From contig NC_068937.1 in NCBI RefSeq assembly GCF_016801865.2, positions 133,436,455 to 133,500,454 on the forward strand: a DNA stretch of 64,000 nucleotides, in the 5' to 3' direction. This document shows, piece by piece, positions 47,632-59,744 of this stretch; position 1 is the stretch's first letter, and every line of letters begins with the position of its first letter. A program made the translations under genes and the position numbers. The notes beneath the pieces are model-generated. The model had not been told where the DNA came from. It searched no databases and worked only from the letters and a program-made list of their open reading frames with translations. The DNA comes from Culex pipiens pallens (lineage: Eukaryota > Arthropoda > Insecta > Diptera > Culicidae).

Positions 47632-50600
47632 TTAGTTTTTCTTGTTCTTCTTGTGCGCCGACGTCCGGCCAAAGTCCTCGATGACGTCGTACTCGGGCAC
47701 GTCCGGGCTGCCGGTGTCGTAGTACGCGTAGTCGTACTCCTCCTTGTCGTCGGCGGGTCTCTTGGTGCTGGTGGCGTTCGGCGGGATCGTCGGGGCCTTG
47801 GAGAAGGGTCGGGGGTTTACCCGCTGGTTGGCGTCCTTGGACTGGTGGTGATGGGCCTTTTTCGTGGGTGCCGGTGGCGTTGGCTTCACCGAGGACGACG
47901 ACAGGAACTCGTTGATCTTGGCGGCGGCTTGCCGTGCGCGCTCGAGGATCAGATCGTTACCGCTGGCGGCGATGTTCTGCGAGTGGGCCGTCCGGAAGAT
48001 CTCGTCTTCGTCGCTGGAGGATAGGGATTGGGACACCGGGGTGGACTGCTGGAAGAAGTTGTTCCGCGAGGAGGTTAGTGGGTCTTGGGAGTTCTGCTTG
48101 CGTTCCTGGTTGAACTTGGCCTTGACGCGGTTCCGGTAGAAGTCCTTCTCGTACAGTTCCGGGTGGTACTGGCCGTCGTCTTCGTCGATGTCCTGCGGAC
48201 GCTGGGTAGTGGTGGTGGTCGTAGTCGTGGTTGGTCGCGTCGGCGGTTGCTGGAAGAAGTTGTTGGGCTGTGGTTGCTTGCGCACTACCGGAGCTTGGGT
48301 CGTCGTAGTGGTCGTGGTGATGCTTACTGGAGGTACCGTTGGTACGTAGACCGTGCTCTTGACTGGCGCTGGGGGGACGATCTTGTCCTGCTTTTCGGGC
48401 TTCTGGATCACAAACTGGAGCAGAGCTTTCTTGCTGAGCGCGTTCGGTTTGAAGGTCGTCGGGTTGTACTGATCTTTGGGGACCAGCGTGGAGAACTTCT
48501 TGATCGTCGATGGGGTGTAGTTGTCGCTGGCGCTTCGCGAGATCGTTTGGTAGCGCTGCTCGTTGTTGGACACCGGCCGCTGGGTGCTGGTGGTGGTCGT
48601 GGTGATCGAGACCGAGGCCGCAGTTGAGCGAGGGTCGAACGGGTTCACGTTGAACGATGGCGGATGTTGACGGAGAGGTTGCTGGGGCTGCTGCTGCTGG
48701 CGATAGCTGAGCGGATTGTACGTGGACGGTTTGAAGTCGAAGACGGCGGCAGCTGGCGTCGGAGCGACTGTAGTGGTGCTGGTAGTCGTGCTGGTACGAC
48801 TTCCCTGGTACTCGTTGTAGTTGAACTGGTTGAGCCGTGCGGGGTCAATGTTGAAGGAGCGGGATTGGGCGCGGGTTCGCTGGGATTCCTGTGGCGTCGT
48901 GATGGGTTCGTTGCGTTCGGTGGCTTTGTTCTCGAATCCGGTGTTGTAGAACTGAGGAGCTTGCGTTACGCGGTTGAAGTTCTGCGCTGGTGCTTGAGTT
49001 GACGGGTTGCGGTTGAAGTTCTGCACCGGAGCTTGAGTTGTCGGGTTGCGGTTTATGATCTGCGCTGGAACAGGGGTTGATGGATTCCGGCTGAAGAATT
49101 GGTAGTTGATGTTCGGCGGCGGCGTTGTACTCGGATTCGGCGCAAAGAACTGGTTGTTGAAGTCGGTAAAGTGTTGATTGGCTGCCGCAGGTGTACTGGG
49201 TGGTTGGTAGCGTTGCTGGTTCAGCGGAACATTCGTCGTCGTTTGGAACTGTTGGAAGTTCTGCGGCCGAGGCGTCGTGTTGACTTGCTGCTGTTGTTGA
49301 AAGTTCTGCGGCCGAGGCGTCGTGTTGACTTGCTGCTGCTGCTGAAAACGCTGCGCGGCAGGTGTCGTGGTTTGGTACTGCTGGGCAATAGATCTGGCGG
49401 GTGTCGTGTTGGTCTGCTGTTGCTGGAAGAAAGCGTTCGAGCTTCGGCTAGTCGCCACATTCTGCGTTGGGCGCTGACCACGTGAAAATGGCGCCGGAGT
49501 TGATGCCGGTTGCTGTTGTTGTTGCTGGCCAAAGTTGATTTTGTTGTCAGTTTGCGGTTGCAGCACCGTAGTAGGCTGTTGTCGGAAGTTGTTGTTGTTA
49601 TTGTTGTGATGGTTGGCGGAGCCTCGGCTAAAGTTCTGGATCTTGGGCACGTCGAAGAAGTCTTCCGGGGTGGTTGCCTGGAGACGCGTTTGCTGGCGGG
49701 CCGGCGTTGGCTTGGCTTCGCTACGAACAATGTTCAGGTTGTGGGCACGAACGCTTCCGCGACCGCGGTTGCGACCCCGGGTCTGGGTGGAGCGGGTGGC
49801 GTTGGTGTTGCTGGGTGTTGCCGGACGAGCGGTGGTTGTTGGAGAAGTGGTGCTAGCGGCCGGACGTCGCACAAAGTCGTCGTCGAAATCTTCCTTGCCG
49901 TTGTTGCGGTTGTTAAAGAAGTGGGAGCTGTGGGAACCTCGGAAGATTTCGTCGTCTGTGAGGGGAAATGGAAGATTAATGAAAGCATACAGTATTTGAA
50001 GAGTGTCCGTGGTTAGCTGAAACGAGGTTGGTCGATGAGGCATAAACTGTTAAACGAGTATAGAACAAAATGGCGTCTTTCGGTCAATAAGGAATGAAAA
50101 AAGCAGTCAGACCATCGATTCTAGGATAGTTACTACTGTTGTCGCTGGTGCGCTGCGTGGGTTGATGGTTGCTGGGGAAGCTGGTCGGTGTCGTTGACCG
50201 GAGTTCCTCGGCCTGACGTGATCGATCTGCAGGTGTTGCGGTGGCAGCAGCGGCCGTCAGTTGACGGTACTGTTGCTGCTGAATTTGCTGTTGCTGGTTG
50301 TACGCCAGCTGTTGTTGCTTGTGCTGCTGGTGCTTCTGTTGGATCTGCTTCTGGTACTGCAGGTTACTGGCCTTGTTGAAGTAGTTTTCCGTGGTGCTGT
50401 AGAAGGGTGCCGCAGTAGTGCTGGTTGTTGTCGTGGTCGTCGTAGTCGTGACCGGAGACTGCCGGTGATGATGGTGTTGTTGCTGGTGGTGCTGCTGAAG
50501 CTGCTGTTGCTGCTGGGGCCGTTGCACCGGAGGAATCTGGTTCGGGTTCGGATGGGCAGGGGGCTGCTGTGGCTTCGAGCTCTGGTTCACGATGAACTGT

Positions 50601-52777
50601 TTGCTACGTCTAGCGTCACCTGCGAAAACAAACCCAACGGCATTCAAAAATCATCTAAAACGACCTCGTTTTGAAGAACACCCACTAGTCTCAGCCCGCT
50701 GCAGGTGGAAGGTCGCTTCCTCCTCCTCGGCGAACGGCGCCCGCTTGCTCTCGAAGCCGGACCCCAGCCGGTACAGGTCAAAGTTGTCGCTGCCGTAGTA
50801 CAGCGTGGCGGCTTCACAGTCGACATCGCCCCAATCGGCACAGATTTGGGCTTCCTGGTCGAAAGCCGTACCATTGGGGCAAAGGAATCTGAAGTCTTGC
50901 ACCTGTCATGCGACGCCGTGCCGGTTTGCGCAAGGCCACGTGCGTTTTTCAGATTTTCAAACAATTGATCGCAGCAGGCGTGCGGACGCGACGAGAGGTG
51001 TCGTTGGGAGAAAAGAGAAGAAAAAGAGATTAATTCGTGAGAAAATTTAAATTGCCTTCGACTTCGTTGTTTTGGGGAGGTCCGTCGCGGAGTCTGGCGT
51101 AGTGTCGGAGTTTGGAGGTGCCGCGAGCAGTGCGATTTCTGGGAGTGTGCTGCAGATGTTGGTGGCGGTGGCGGTGTTGTGTTGTTGATGTTGGTTAAGG
51201 TCTCTCCGGTCGACGGCGGATCTGGTGGTCTAGTTACCTACAGAGAGACTGGTTGAAAACAATGGTCGTGATTATAAAATGAGGTGTGAAATCAGCCGGG
51301 CGCGCGCGCGCCTCTTGGGTCTTTGGGCCTTTGCTGGTGGTGATGCTGGGAATGTTCCGAGAGTTGGAACAGTTGTGGAAGGGTTCTGCAACTTTGCGCA
51401 ATGGAGCGCTGCAATTAAGTGGTGGACTCTCTTGAGGGGGAGGTTTTTATGATCTATGCGCGCGAAGAACGCAGTAGGCTGGTTCTCGGCAAAAGGTGGT
51501 TGGCCTTCTCAAGGCTAGAAAGCTGATGATGGTTGAGAGATGGTACTAGTCAGGGGTTCGCAAAAACGATTCATGCCTGGTTTTTAATAAATACTTTAAA
51601 CCTTTGAACTCAAGCTTAGTCTTCTGACTTCTAGGTAAATATAACTTTTAAATGGACTGACGGGTGGTCTGTAAAAAAAAACCTAGCATGCCAAAAAAGA
51701 AAATTTTGCTAGAAAGAGATAGCAGATCTGATGCAAACAAACCCGCAGCTGCCCTGTAAGCATTGACAGAAAATATCAGCCCGTTCGTTAATCATTTTGA
51801 AACAGATTTTAACGCATTTTGTAGCATTTTTAAATCATTTTTTATTGTTACTAATGTGGCACCGCTGACCGCAAAATTATACAAAAGTTTCTGTGCACCA
51901 AGTGTTGGTAGCATTAACCAGTAGCGAATTGTAATTTATGCAAATTTAGCATACTTGTATCTCGATGTCTCAGACACTAATCACGCAATCGTGACTAATT
52001 GATCAAGCGTTAAATGAGTTGTTCGCCAACAAGTGTGAGGGCAAATTGGTTCCCAAAAGTGTAATCCCATGATTGCTACTAGTACTGTCACATAAGTTGG
52101 GGTGACTCAAATCCCGTCCATTTTCAGTCCCAATGTCATAGGTACAACAGTGCAAGAGGACTTGATTTGAAAAGGTCTTGAAGTGGCTGATGACCACGGC
52201 TGATCATCTCACTAAAAGGTCAACCGAATCTCTTGGGAAAAACTCGGAGTTGTGTCGAATCATCGTCGTTGGTGGAATTCCATTGCCGGGGTTTCTGCTG
52301 CTCACGGTGATGTCTCTTGGGAGTTTGACGACGATCAAGAGTCGATCTTCGTGCGGTCGGTACCTAATGAGACCCTAGCCATCAGAGGGGAAGCGAGGTC
52401 AACCCGTCGGAGTTCAAATGACAATCGAAGATGTAAAAGCTGATTAATGGCGCTCGATCGGCAATCGGTCATCGCTTGTTGTAATGGGAAACCTACTCTG
52501 CCGCAGCGGTCAAGTAATCAAGCTTGATGTCTGAATTAGTTGAGAGTGGTGTTTTGATGGTTGATTTTCGAGTTGTTCATGGGACTTACGCCTATTCCGG
52601 ACACTTTGACGCACACGTGGAACATCTGGCACTGGGTCTCCGAGTCGGCGTAGTACCCGCCGAGGATCTTGTCCCGGCAGCTGAAGCTCGTCTTGGGCAT
52701 GTTGTCCAGGCTGTAGCGGGGCCCGGGCGGAAACTGGCCGCCCGTGCCCGTGATGGCGGTCAGTGTTAGCGTTAGCG
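47632..52777 (-). CDS. CPAP1-type cuticular protein with one chitin-binding domain (5' end incomplete)
   Basis: Exons 52777-52590, 50902-50686, 50619-50113 and 49955-47632 join in phase (3236 nt, about 1078 codons). The first two encode one type-2 chitin-binding (peritrophin A-like) domain: SCRDKILGG, ETQCQMFHVCVKV, then after the splice FLCPNGTAFD, ICADWGDVDC, followed by NFDLYRLG as in CPAP1 proteins. These are secreted proteins that bind chitin in the cuticle. The remainder is a very long disordered tail rich in Gln, Thr, Pro and Asn, with runs of Thr and Gln, two consecutive VNTTPRPQNFQQQQQ units, and an acidic/Tyr end (YDYAYYDTGSPDVPEYDV) before a Lys-rich terminus. The reading frame enters at phase 1, so an upstream exon with the ATG is missing (see 55463-55496). 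Specific orthologue not assigned. Confidence 0.87.
50903..52589. other. Intron of the cuticular gene, no gene seen
   Basis: Between the two exons that split the chitin-binding domain. 51298-51312 is a CG-alternating run. No transposon ends recognised. Confidence 0.5.
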
Positions 52778-52888
52778 CTGGAAGAGGAGAGAGGGGAAAA
52801 TTTGCACTTAATTATTTTGTTTGAAACATTTCTTAATTAATTAATTACTTTTTTGATGTTTTGTAAATGAAAGATTAAAAAATATCTA

Positions 52889-53164
52889 TCTATATATATA
52901 AAAAATTTCGACGGTTTTTTTCGAACGCGAATCAGTTCAATACGGAGCGTCGGATCGAGGTGCTCTTTGTTGCGTTGGGTTCGTATAAGCCCAAGGAAGG
53001 TTCTTACGCCAAAAAGTGACAACTTTGGCCACTCTGGAACCGATTCCGGAAAATCTGCTGCGTGAAATCAAATTTTGATCACAGGAGGCTGAATTAGCAA
53101 ACAAGCAAGAAACGTCAGGAAACCAAAAAAGGGCAGGACGAAGTTTGCCGGGAAGAGCTTGTAT
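52889..53164 (+). mobile_element. Helitron-like non-autonomous element
   Basis: The left end TCTATATATATAAAAAATTT and the right end with a GACGAAGTTTGCCGGGAAGA motif before CTTGTA resemble non-autonomous Helitron families of insects, which start with TC and end in a short hairpin. About 276 bp, no TIRs and no target duplication, as expected for Helitrons. Based on remembered end motifs only. Confidence 0.45.
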
Positions 53165-55462
53165 AATATAAATTTTAACCTTGCACAAACCAGCCCTTTA
53201 ACAATCATTTTTTAATTGATTCGGAATATTAATAAGCATTGGTTTGATAATTTTGCTTGTTTAGTTATAATTTAACAATTTATTTTTCACAATATATATG
53301 TCCATAATTTTATAACAATATTTTCCTTAGATTTTTTTTTTAATTTTGTTTTGCTAACATTTTTTTTTCATTAAAAAAAAATGCCTCATTGAAAGCTGAT
53401 TTTAAATATTTTTAAACTGTTTATTTTCCTTTTGCATTTTTTTTTCCTTTGAATATTTTATAAGACCAATCTATTTTTTGGAAGTTTTTGTCAACCAATT
53501 TGAAATTAAACCATAAAATCAGGTGGCAAAAATGACTTTGAAGGCAAAAATTTAGAGCTTTTTTTTGAATAGGTCCTATAAACACATGAAACCCAATAGC
53601 GATTGCATTTGTAAAATCGACTGTACGGCGTAAATTTTTTCCGGGAAACGGGAAAATATTTTTGAAAATCTCGGGAATTCCCAAGATTTTTGTAAATAAA
53701 AAAAAGTTATAGAAACCTAAAAAAATCAGTGTTGGTATTATCGCGCTCTCGCGAGAAAAATTTCTCTCTCTCGAGTTCTCGCCGCGAGTCTCGAGCTGCC
53801 GAGAGAAACTCACCGATTGCCCGTGCTCTCCTCCGCTCGCGAACGGGCTTTCTCGCGAGCCAGAATTGCCCGTTCGCGAGAAGTTGAACGTGTTAGAAAC
53901 GAACAAAAAACAACACAGCGATTGAAGTTACACCTTTATACCATCGCCTGGTCCGTATTCATAAGCCTGATAAACAAATTGCTAGCTTGGGACGAACGGA
54001 TAGCCAGAGGCGCTAGCGAGCACTCGCGTCGAGAGCGAGAACGCGAACGAATATGCGAGCGCGAGCGAGAAGAGAAAAGTACTACAAGTTCTCTCCCTCG
54101 TTCGCGAGCGAAAAATGCTTTCCTTCTTCTCGCTCGCTTGCTTTTCAATCATTAGTTTTCAAAATATCGAGATTTCGACGGAAATTTTTTTTCCGCAAAA
54201 AAAAACACTTTTGTTGGACTGTACATTGGTATTTCATGAACATTTAAAATGTTTTCAAAGGAGTTCAAACATGCTAAATATGATTATAAACGCAAGAAAA
54301 TGCATTTGAACTGGTTTTCAGTTGATTAAACTTTAACTTTCATTAAAATTTTAATTTGTTTCGAAGAAATATTTTTTTGCCCCCTGATTATTTGGGCTGA
54401 TTTTGAAAAGGGGAGGGGGGAGGTGGGGGGTGGGGGATTGACATAAACTTTGAAAAATATTTGAAACGGCCTTATTTAAAAATAAATTTAAGTTAAGAAT
54501 ATACATGTTTGGTAAAACAGAATAAAAGTACTTAGGATGTCTAGAAAAAAAACATTATTATTGATTAACGTGATATTATGAAAAAAATCACGTTCATAGA
54601 ATTCTCAATATGCTAAACAAAAACATTAAAAAACATCCAAGAATATTTTTATTGGATTGTTTTCAATTGTATATTGTATATATATTCACAAAGAAATTAT
54701 AATGAAATTAGATTTTTGGATTCCGGGAAAACTGAGACAAAATAAGAAAAATCCTGGGATTTGGGAAATCCAGGTTTTGGAATAATCCCTGGAAATCTGT
54801 TCCGGTACTTTCCGAGTTGGACGCACTAATCGACTGTAAAACGTTTATATTTAGCATTTTTTTAGGAGAAGAAGGTCGAAAATCACTAAGATTTATAGCC
54901 ATGAATTATTTGATATTTACTTTTTTTTGGATAGTTGAATTACCGTTAAATTGTATAAAGTATTTTGTGATACATTTTGCTTAAAAATAGTAGTAAGAAA
55001 GTAAGTCTACACCAAAATGTTAATTTAGTGATGCCTTTGAAAATCTTATAACAGGATTGTTTTTTTTAAATGGTTGTATAAATTTTTACACTGAGTCGCT
55101 CGTAAACTTTTTTCGATCAGACAAAGGGTGACTTTGCTTTTGGTTGACATAATTATGTTTTTTTGATTTAATAATTTATCTGTTTTTTTTTTTTGTTTAT
55201 TTATAAAACGTTGAATGTTAGGCAAGATTTCCACAAACTGTTAAGCATATCCCATAACATAAAAAATATGTAAATACATACTTTAATTTATATGTCATGT
55301 TGTTTATTGAATTTTGGTGACTAACCGAAATGTGGTCATTCATCATCTATACATGTCATGAGGTCTCCTAAAACAGACTAACGACAGAAGCCACCCCAGT
55401 AGCCGCTGAACACTGTTCAGTTCAACTATAAAAGGCCCATAGAAACAAACTTGACGACTTAA
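53165..55462. other. Probable first intron of the cuticular gene, repeat-rich
   Basis: 53745-54145 is a CpG-rich run of GCGAGCGAGAA / CTCTCGCGAG words in both orientations. 53630-53680 and 54715-54800 share CCGGGAAA-type words. 54408-54437 is G-rich. No exon supported. 55428-55435 reads TATAAAAG on the + strand but no gene follows it. Confidence 0.4.
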
Positions 55463-55496
55463 AGTGAAAATAATTAGCCCGAACATCTTCATCGTG
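55463..55496 (-). other. Candidate first coding exon of the cuticular gene
   Basis: ATG AAG ATG TTC GGG CTA ATT ATT TTC ACT TTA A encodes MKMFGLIIFTL with one base over, the phase needed by the exon at 52777. The joined N-terminus MKMFGLIIFTLTLTLTLTAI would be a good signal peptide. ATG context is favourable (A at -3). The donor (AA|GTCGTC) is weak, so this is tentative. Confidence 0.35.
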
Positions 55497-55763
55497 GAGG
55501 ACGCGCGCTCACAACCTCGTATACTGGTTTGTTTTTCTCCTCGGATCATCTAGTAACCTTCGCCAGCGTCCAAAAATCTCAAACTCACCACCCGTCATAG
55601 CAGTCGGGTCAGAAAGGTCAGGTCAAAGTGGCCACCACTCGACCGCGTGCCGGGCTACTTTGCGAAATTTGCTCTAATAAGTGATTATTTTTAAATGGGA
55701 GTCAATTGTTTGTTTGTTTTTCGTTTCGATTGGTTTGTATTGGAAAATGAGATCAATAAGCGG
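55497..55763. other. Upstream region of the cuticular gene
   Basis: No further exon seen. Contains AGGTCA-type words near 55616-55625 that could be nuclear-receptor half sites; speculative. Confidence 0.3.
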
Positions 55764-55765
55764 TA

Positions 55766-56005
55766 GGGGAAGTTCTCGTATGTTTGGCAGGTTAAGCACT
55801 CGCTCCTAACTCCATCCAATTTACTGATTTTCACTATTTAAACAACTAATTTTGCAAAACTTTTGATAGAAACTTGCTTGCTCACTTCTTATTGAGCTAT
55901 TTATCACTCGATTTCAGTTGAAAACGCTTTTAATTAGCTTTAATTGAATGTCAAAGTTCTGACCTGCCAACATTAGAGGCACGCTGGAATTAGATGCTGT
56001 TCCCC
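55766..56005. mobile_element. 240-bp TAGGGGAA-family MITE, copy 1
   Basis: Ends GGGGAA / TTCCCC with TA on both sides (55764-55765 and 56006-56007). Interior shares GCTTGCTCACTTCT and TTGAGCTATTTAT with the 240-bp element at 63635-63874. Same length and ends, so one family with TA targets. Confidence 0.8.
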
Positions 56006-56480
56006 TAACAAGTGGGTGAACGTTTGGAAATCCATTAATTTGGACGCATTTTTATAGAGCACCCATTCGCTTAATGTCAATTAATGGTCTTTTTTTTGGC
56101 AAATGACAGCTTTTTTCATTAAAGTGATGGGACATTCGTTTTCTGTAGCTTCGGACCGGTTATGCTCCAATAATTTTTGCAATCAAAAGCAGACGCGTGG
56201 AAAATGCCATCTGTGTGACATAACGCGACATTGGCGACCGTCCACGTGAGTTTGTCACGTTGATGGAGAGTCCTCCACTAGCTTGGAGTGTTTTCCACTT
56301 TTTTCTGTAAAAAAGCAGTTATTTCGTTAGACTTTCAATGTGTAAATTCATGAGAAATTGTGTGATGGGCAGATAGTAAGTTTGCGTCCATTTACTCCAT
56401 TCCTATGTTAGAAAATAAATAAGTTCTGGTTCTATTTGACGGAATGAGGTTTGCTTCAAAAGTTATAGTTTATTTACATT

Positions 56481-56486
56481 TTTATT
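56481..56486 (-). terminator. AATAAA poly(A) signal, psq/CENP-B gene
   Basis: Minus-strand AATAAA 74 nt beyond the stop codon; a second lies at about 56469-56474. Confidence 0.6.
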
Positions 56487-56559
56487 AATAAAATCACTCT
56501 TCACTTGTCAATAACATAAATTACATCAAAAATTAAGAAAATATCTTAAACGCGTAACT

Positions 56560-57111
56560 CTACACGTCCAAAAAGTGCTGCATAATTTCCGGCACGTCGG
56601 AAATCGCAATCTCCACCCCTGGAATATCCGACGACTCAATAAGCTCTTTGACACAGGCGCTCAGCGTTTCCTCCGGGATGTTCCCCTTTCCTTTCCTGTT
56701 AGTTTCCAAAAAGGCCAGCTCCGGGTGCCGCCCGAGAAACAACTTGGTCCAATCCGGCCCCGGCTTGTTGTCCGCAAACCGGGGCACCGTTTTGCCCACC
56801 TCCGTGAGGTAACTCTTCACCACGAAGCGCAGATCGTGTTCGTTGACCGCAAGTCCCGAATCTCGCATCACGACCAGACAGTCCACAAACAGCTGTTCCT
56901 CCTCGTCGGTAAACGCACGCCGCCCACCGACCTTTTCACCGGTTTTCCCCTGGAGTCTGTTGGTGATTGTGGTCCGCGGGATGCCATACATCTCCGACGC
57001 CTTCCGGTGGGTCATCCCGTTCTGGATTGCCTTCAGACATTTCTGCAGCGCCGCTTCGCCGTACTTTTGATAGCCTCGGGCATTTTCCGCCCGTTTGTAC
57101 GTTCGTGGCAT
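56560..57111 (-). CDS. Psq/CENP-B-type DNA-binding protein without transposase domain
   Basis: 183 residues. The N-terminus MPRTYKRAENARGYQKYGEA plus ALQKCLKAIQNG-THRKASEMYGIPRTTITNRL is a psq-type helix-turn-helix (about 1-58). FTDEEEQLFVDCLVVM through FADNKPGPDWTKLFLGRHPE (about 68-135) is a CENP-B/Tigger-type second DNA-binding domain. The pogo-like DDE catalytic domain that normally follows is absent. A short acidic tail ends in DVPEIMQHFLDV. The ATG follows directly on a 62-nt 5' UTR intron (57112-57173; donor GTAAGT, acceptor TGTTTTAG), and an in-frame stop lies upstream in the spliced leader. The intron, poly(A) signal and uninterrupted frame suggest a host gene derived from a transposase. 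Its targets are unknown. Confidence 0.75.
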   Translation of the reverse strand: MPRTYKRAENARGYQKYGEAALQKCLKAIQNGMTHRKASEMYGIPRTTITNRLQGKTGEKVGGRRAFTDEEEQLFVDCLVVMRDSGLAVNEHDLRFVVKSYLTEVGKTVPRFADNKPGPDWTKLFLGRHPELAFLETNRKGKGNIPEETLSACVKELIESSDIPGVEIAISDVPEIMQHFLDV

Positions 57112-57173
57112 CTAAAACATTGAAAATCAAATTATACTTTGGCGTAAATTGCACTAAATTTCACCCAACTTAC
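57112..57173 (-). other. 5' UTR intron of the psq/CENP-B gene
   Basis: 62 nt, donor AAG|GTAAGT, acceptor TTTTAG placed immediately before the ATG. Supports transcription as a spliced mRNA. Confidence 0.65.
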
Positions 57174-57543
57174 CTTCCCCTTGAGAAGTTGTTGTTATTC
57201 TCGAATAGTTCTGTCAAACGGCGGGGTTTGTTTTGCTTCCCAGCAGTTGCCTGTGTTCGTGCGCGTGCCCGGCTTGCTGCGAGTGTTTGTGAGGCTTGGT
57301 CGTTGCCGTTTGTTATGAGCCAAAGTCACCCCTGCCCATGCTGGATTCATTCTCATCGTTGGCGTAGAGGGTGACTTTGACTCGGAAGATTGGAGTGATT
57401 TTGATTGAAATTAAAATCTTTTTAATAATATAAGGCAGACTCAAATTTAACTCAAATGTTTTGTCTCCCCTGCAAAATTTTTGAAAAAAAAACTTTAAAA
57501 TTGATGTTAAAAAACGTTTTTTAATCCACTCTTTGGTGGTTGG

Positions 57544-58510
57544 TGCCTTCCTCACATTTAGAGGGTAATGCTAACCAAAATTGACACAAAAGGGCGGAAC
57601 TTTCAGTGTTCTATCAACGTGATTTATTATTCATACCATCAGATTGGTTAGTCAGATCATCACAATTTAGGGCACTTATGTGCTTATAACTTTTGATAGG
57701 GTTGTCAGATCTTCAATCTTTTGAACTCGTTGGAAAGGTCTTTTGATTACCTATCCAATGACAGGTCGCATGATAGATCCGAACAACGTTTTTGTCAAAA
57801 TATCCAGCCTCCAAAAAGTGCATAAATAACACTTAAGTGCTTATAACTTTTGATAGGGTTGTTTCAATCTTTTGAACTCATTGAAAAGGTCTTTCGAATA
57901 CCTTTCTAAAAATGTATAACATGACGCGGTTTCTTACAAAAAACACCCTTTTTACGATCTTCCGAACATTGTTCAAATAGTTTTTTTTAGCATAACGTTT
58001 GAACTGCCCATGATCGCATAAATGTCCCATATGCATTTTCATCACTTTTGAGTTATTGATGCAGTTTGGTTCAAAATCGTGTGCTCTTTCTAAAGAGCTT
58101 ATAACATCCAGTACTTTGTTCTAGAAATCGGGAGGAAATCCAGTTTTTTCGTGAAAACTTAACACGTAGCCTTATGTGTGGGACAAACTTCAAATGCGTT
58201 TATCTCAGTTTGCTGTTTTTGCATATGGGACATTTATGCGAACATGGGCAGTGAAGTACTTAACAAAACTTTATGATTTTCAATAGCGATGGGACCCCAA
58301 GACGGATCGAATGAAACCAAAACGATCCAAATCGGTACAGCCAGTGCCGAGATAATCCAGTGCAATTTTTTTTTATCAACATCCCATCACACACACACTG
58401 AATTTGATTCTGAGTCGATAGGTTTGCGTGAAGGTGGGTCTAGGAGGTCAAATTAAGAATTTGGTTTTTCGAGGGATTTTATAGCCTTTCCTCAGAAAGG
58501 TGAGGAAGGC
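57544..58510. mobile_element. TIR element with GCCTTCCTCAC ends
   Basis: GCCTTCCTCAC at 57544 and GTGAGGAAGGC ending at 58510 are exact inverted ends of a 967-bp unit. The right end has an additional CTTTCCTCAGAAAGG hairpin. The interior repeats CTTATAACTTTTGATAGGGTTGT and TTGAAAAGGTCTTT-type phrases twice (about 57685 and 57840), a local duplication. No transposase; target duplication not clear. Confidence 0.65.
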
Positions 58511-58824
58511 AAAAAGCGTTTTACGCGCCCCAAGGATTTAAAAAAAATAAAGTCCTTTATGTTTAATGTTTTTTAAGCTTTCAGAAACTTAAAAATATCA
58601 AAAATGTTCGGGTGTTCCCAAATCGGTTTTTTTTAAATTATTGTTCAAACGCGTAGTATAAAATGTTTCGCCCTTTTGAAACGATAGTCTTGATTCCAAA
58701 ATTTCCAAAAAAAAATGAGAAATCATAAAATTTTACAATTTTTTTTTTTAAACATAGAAAATTGGACCATTAGTTGCTGAGATATTGGCATTTGAAAATG
58801 TGGGAATGTTTGAATGAGACTTAA

Positions 58825-59523
58825 GGGGTTACATACATGTAGAAAATCACAAAATTTCATATTACATAAAATTTATTGAATCCACTAAAAAGATGATTTT
58901 CAATCACTCCTGAAAGTTTCATGAAGATATTACATGATTAAACTGAGTTAGAGACGATTTTAAGCTCAACATTTTGCCGTGCGCAAAGCGGACTGTCAAA
59001 CTTTCTGAGCGTTTTTCTCGAAACACCGAGTTGATTTACGGGTGCCACGATATCTCGAGATGGGATGGACCAAATTGGCTGAAATTCGGGGTGAAGACTC
59101 TGGAGACATATCCCGTGTGCATGACGAAGCCCGATTTTGAAATTTTGCTTTTTAAAAAAATACAAAAATCAAAAACTGACGATTTTTTATATGAAAAACA
59201 CAAAAATATTTTTATCTTTTTTTAAAATAAGTTTTTTGAAAATCGGCCTTCGTCATGCACACAGGACCGGTTTAACGAGTCTTCACCAAAATTTTGAGCC
59301 GATTTGGTCAAGGCAGTGTTAAGATATCGTGGCACCCGTTTTTTGAAACTGCTAACTTCAAATAGCTATATCTCGGCAATGATACAACCAAATGTCTTCA
59401 AATTTGTTTTGATAAAAGATAAAAATGTATATTTTAATCCCCTGAAAACAGATTTTTAATAAAATTAAGTGTATGCTCACACCAACCTTTGACTTTTTTG
59501 TCGATTTACATGTATGTAACCCC
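58825..59523. mobile_element. piggyBac-like MITE with TTAA target sites
   Basis: TTAA at 58821-58824 and 59524-59527 flank exact inverted ends GGGGTTACATACATGTA / TACATGTATGTAACCCC. 699 bp. Inside, two arms containing CGGGTGCCACGATATCT, GGTGAAGACTC and GTGCATGACGAAG are inverted relative to each other, so most of the element folds back. No transposase. Confidence 0.85.
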
Positions 59524-59744
59524 TTAAAAAGCTTAAACTTTTTTGTTTCTTTTTCTTATATTTTCTATATTCTTTTAATTCAGCAACTAGAGGTCCATTC
59601 TTCATTGTCTCTTAGCCAATTTTGTCAGAAAGTTTTTAAACTTTCCAAAAGAAATATTTTCAGGAATAGACAATCATGGACACTTTTTTTAAACATCGAA
59701 AAATGGGAACATTTCAGTTAAAATTAAACTATATCTTGAAAACG

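Noticed and set aside
54001..54115. Arg/Ser-rich open frames in the GCGAG-rich block
   Set aside because: Low-complexity CpG-rich words are open in several frames; no start context, splice or homology support.
53626..54828. Transposon bounded by the 10-bp direct repeat ATCGACTGTA
   Set aside because: No inverted ends, tail or coding sequence support it, and a 10-bp direct repeat at this spacing is expected by chance.
55425..55435. TATA box TATAAAAG on the + strand as a promoter
   Set aside because: No plus-strand exon or initiator at the right distance, and it lies within the upstream region of a minus-strand gene.
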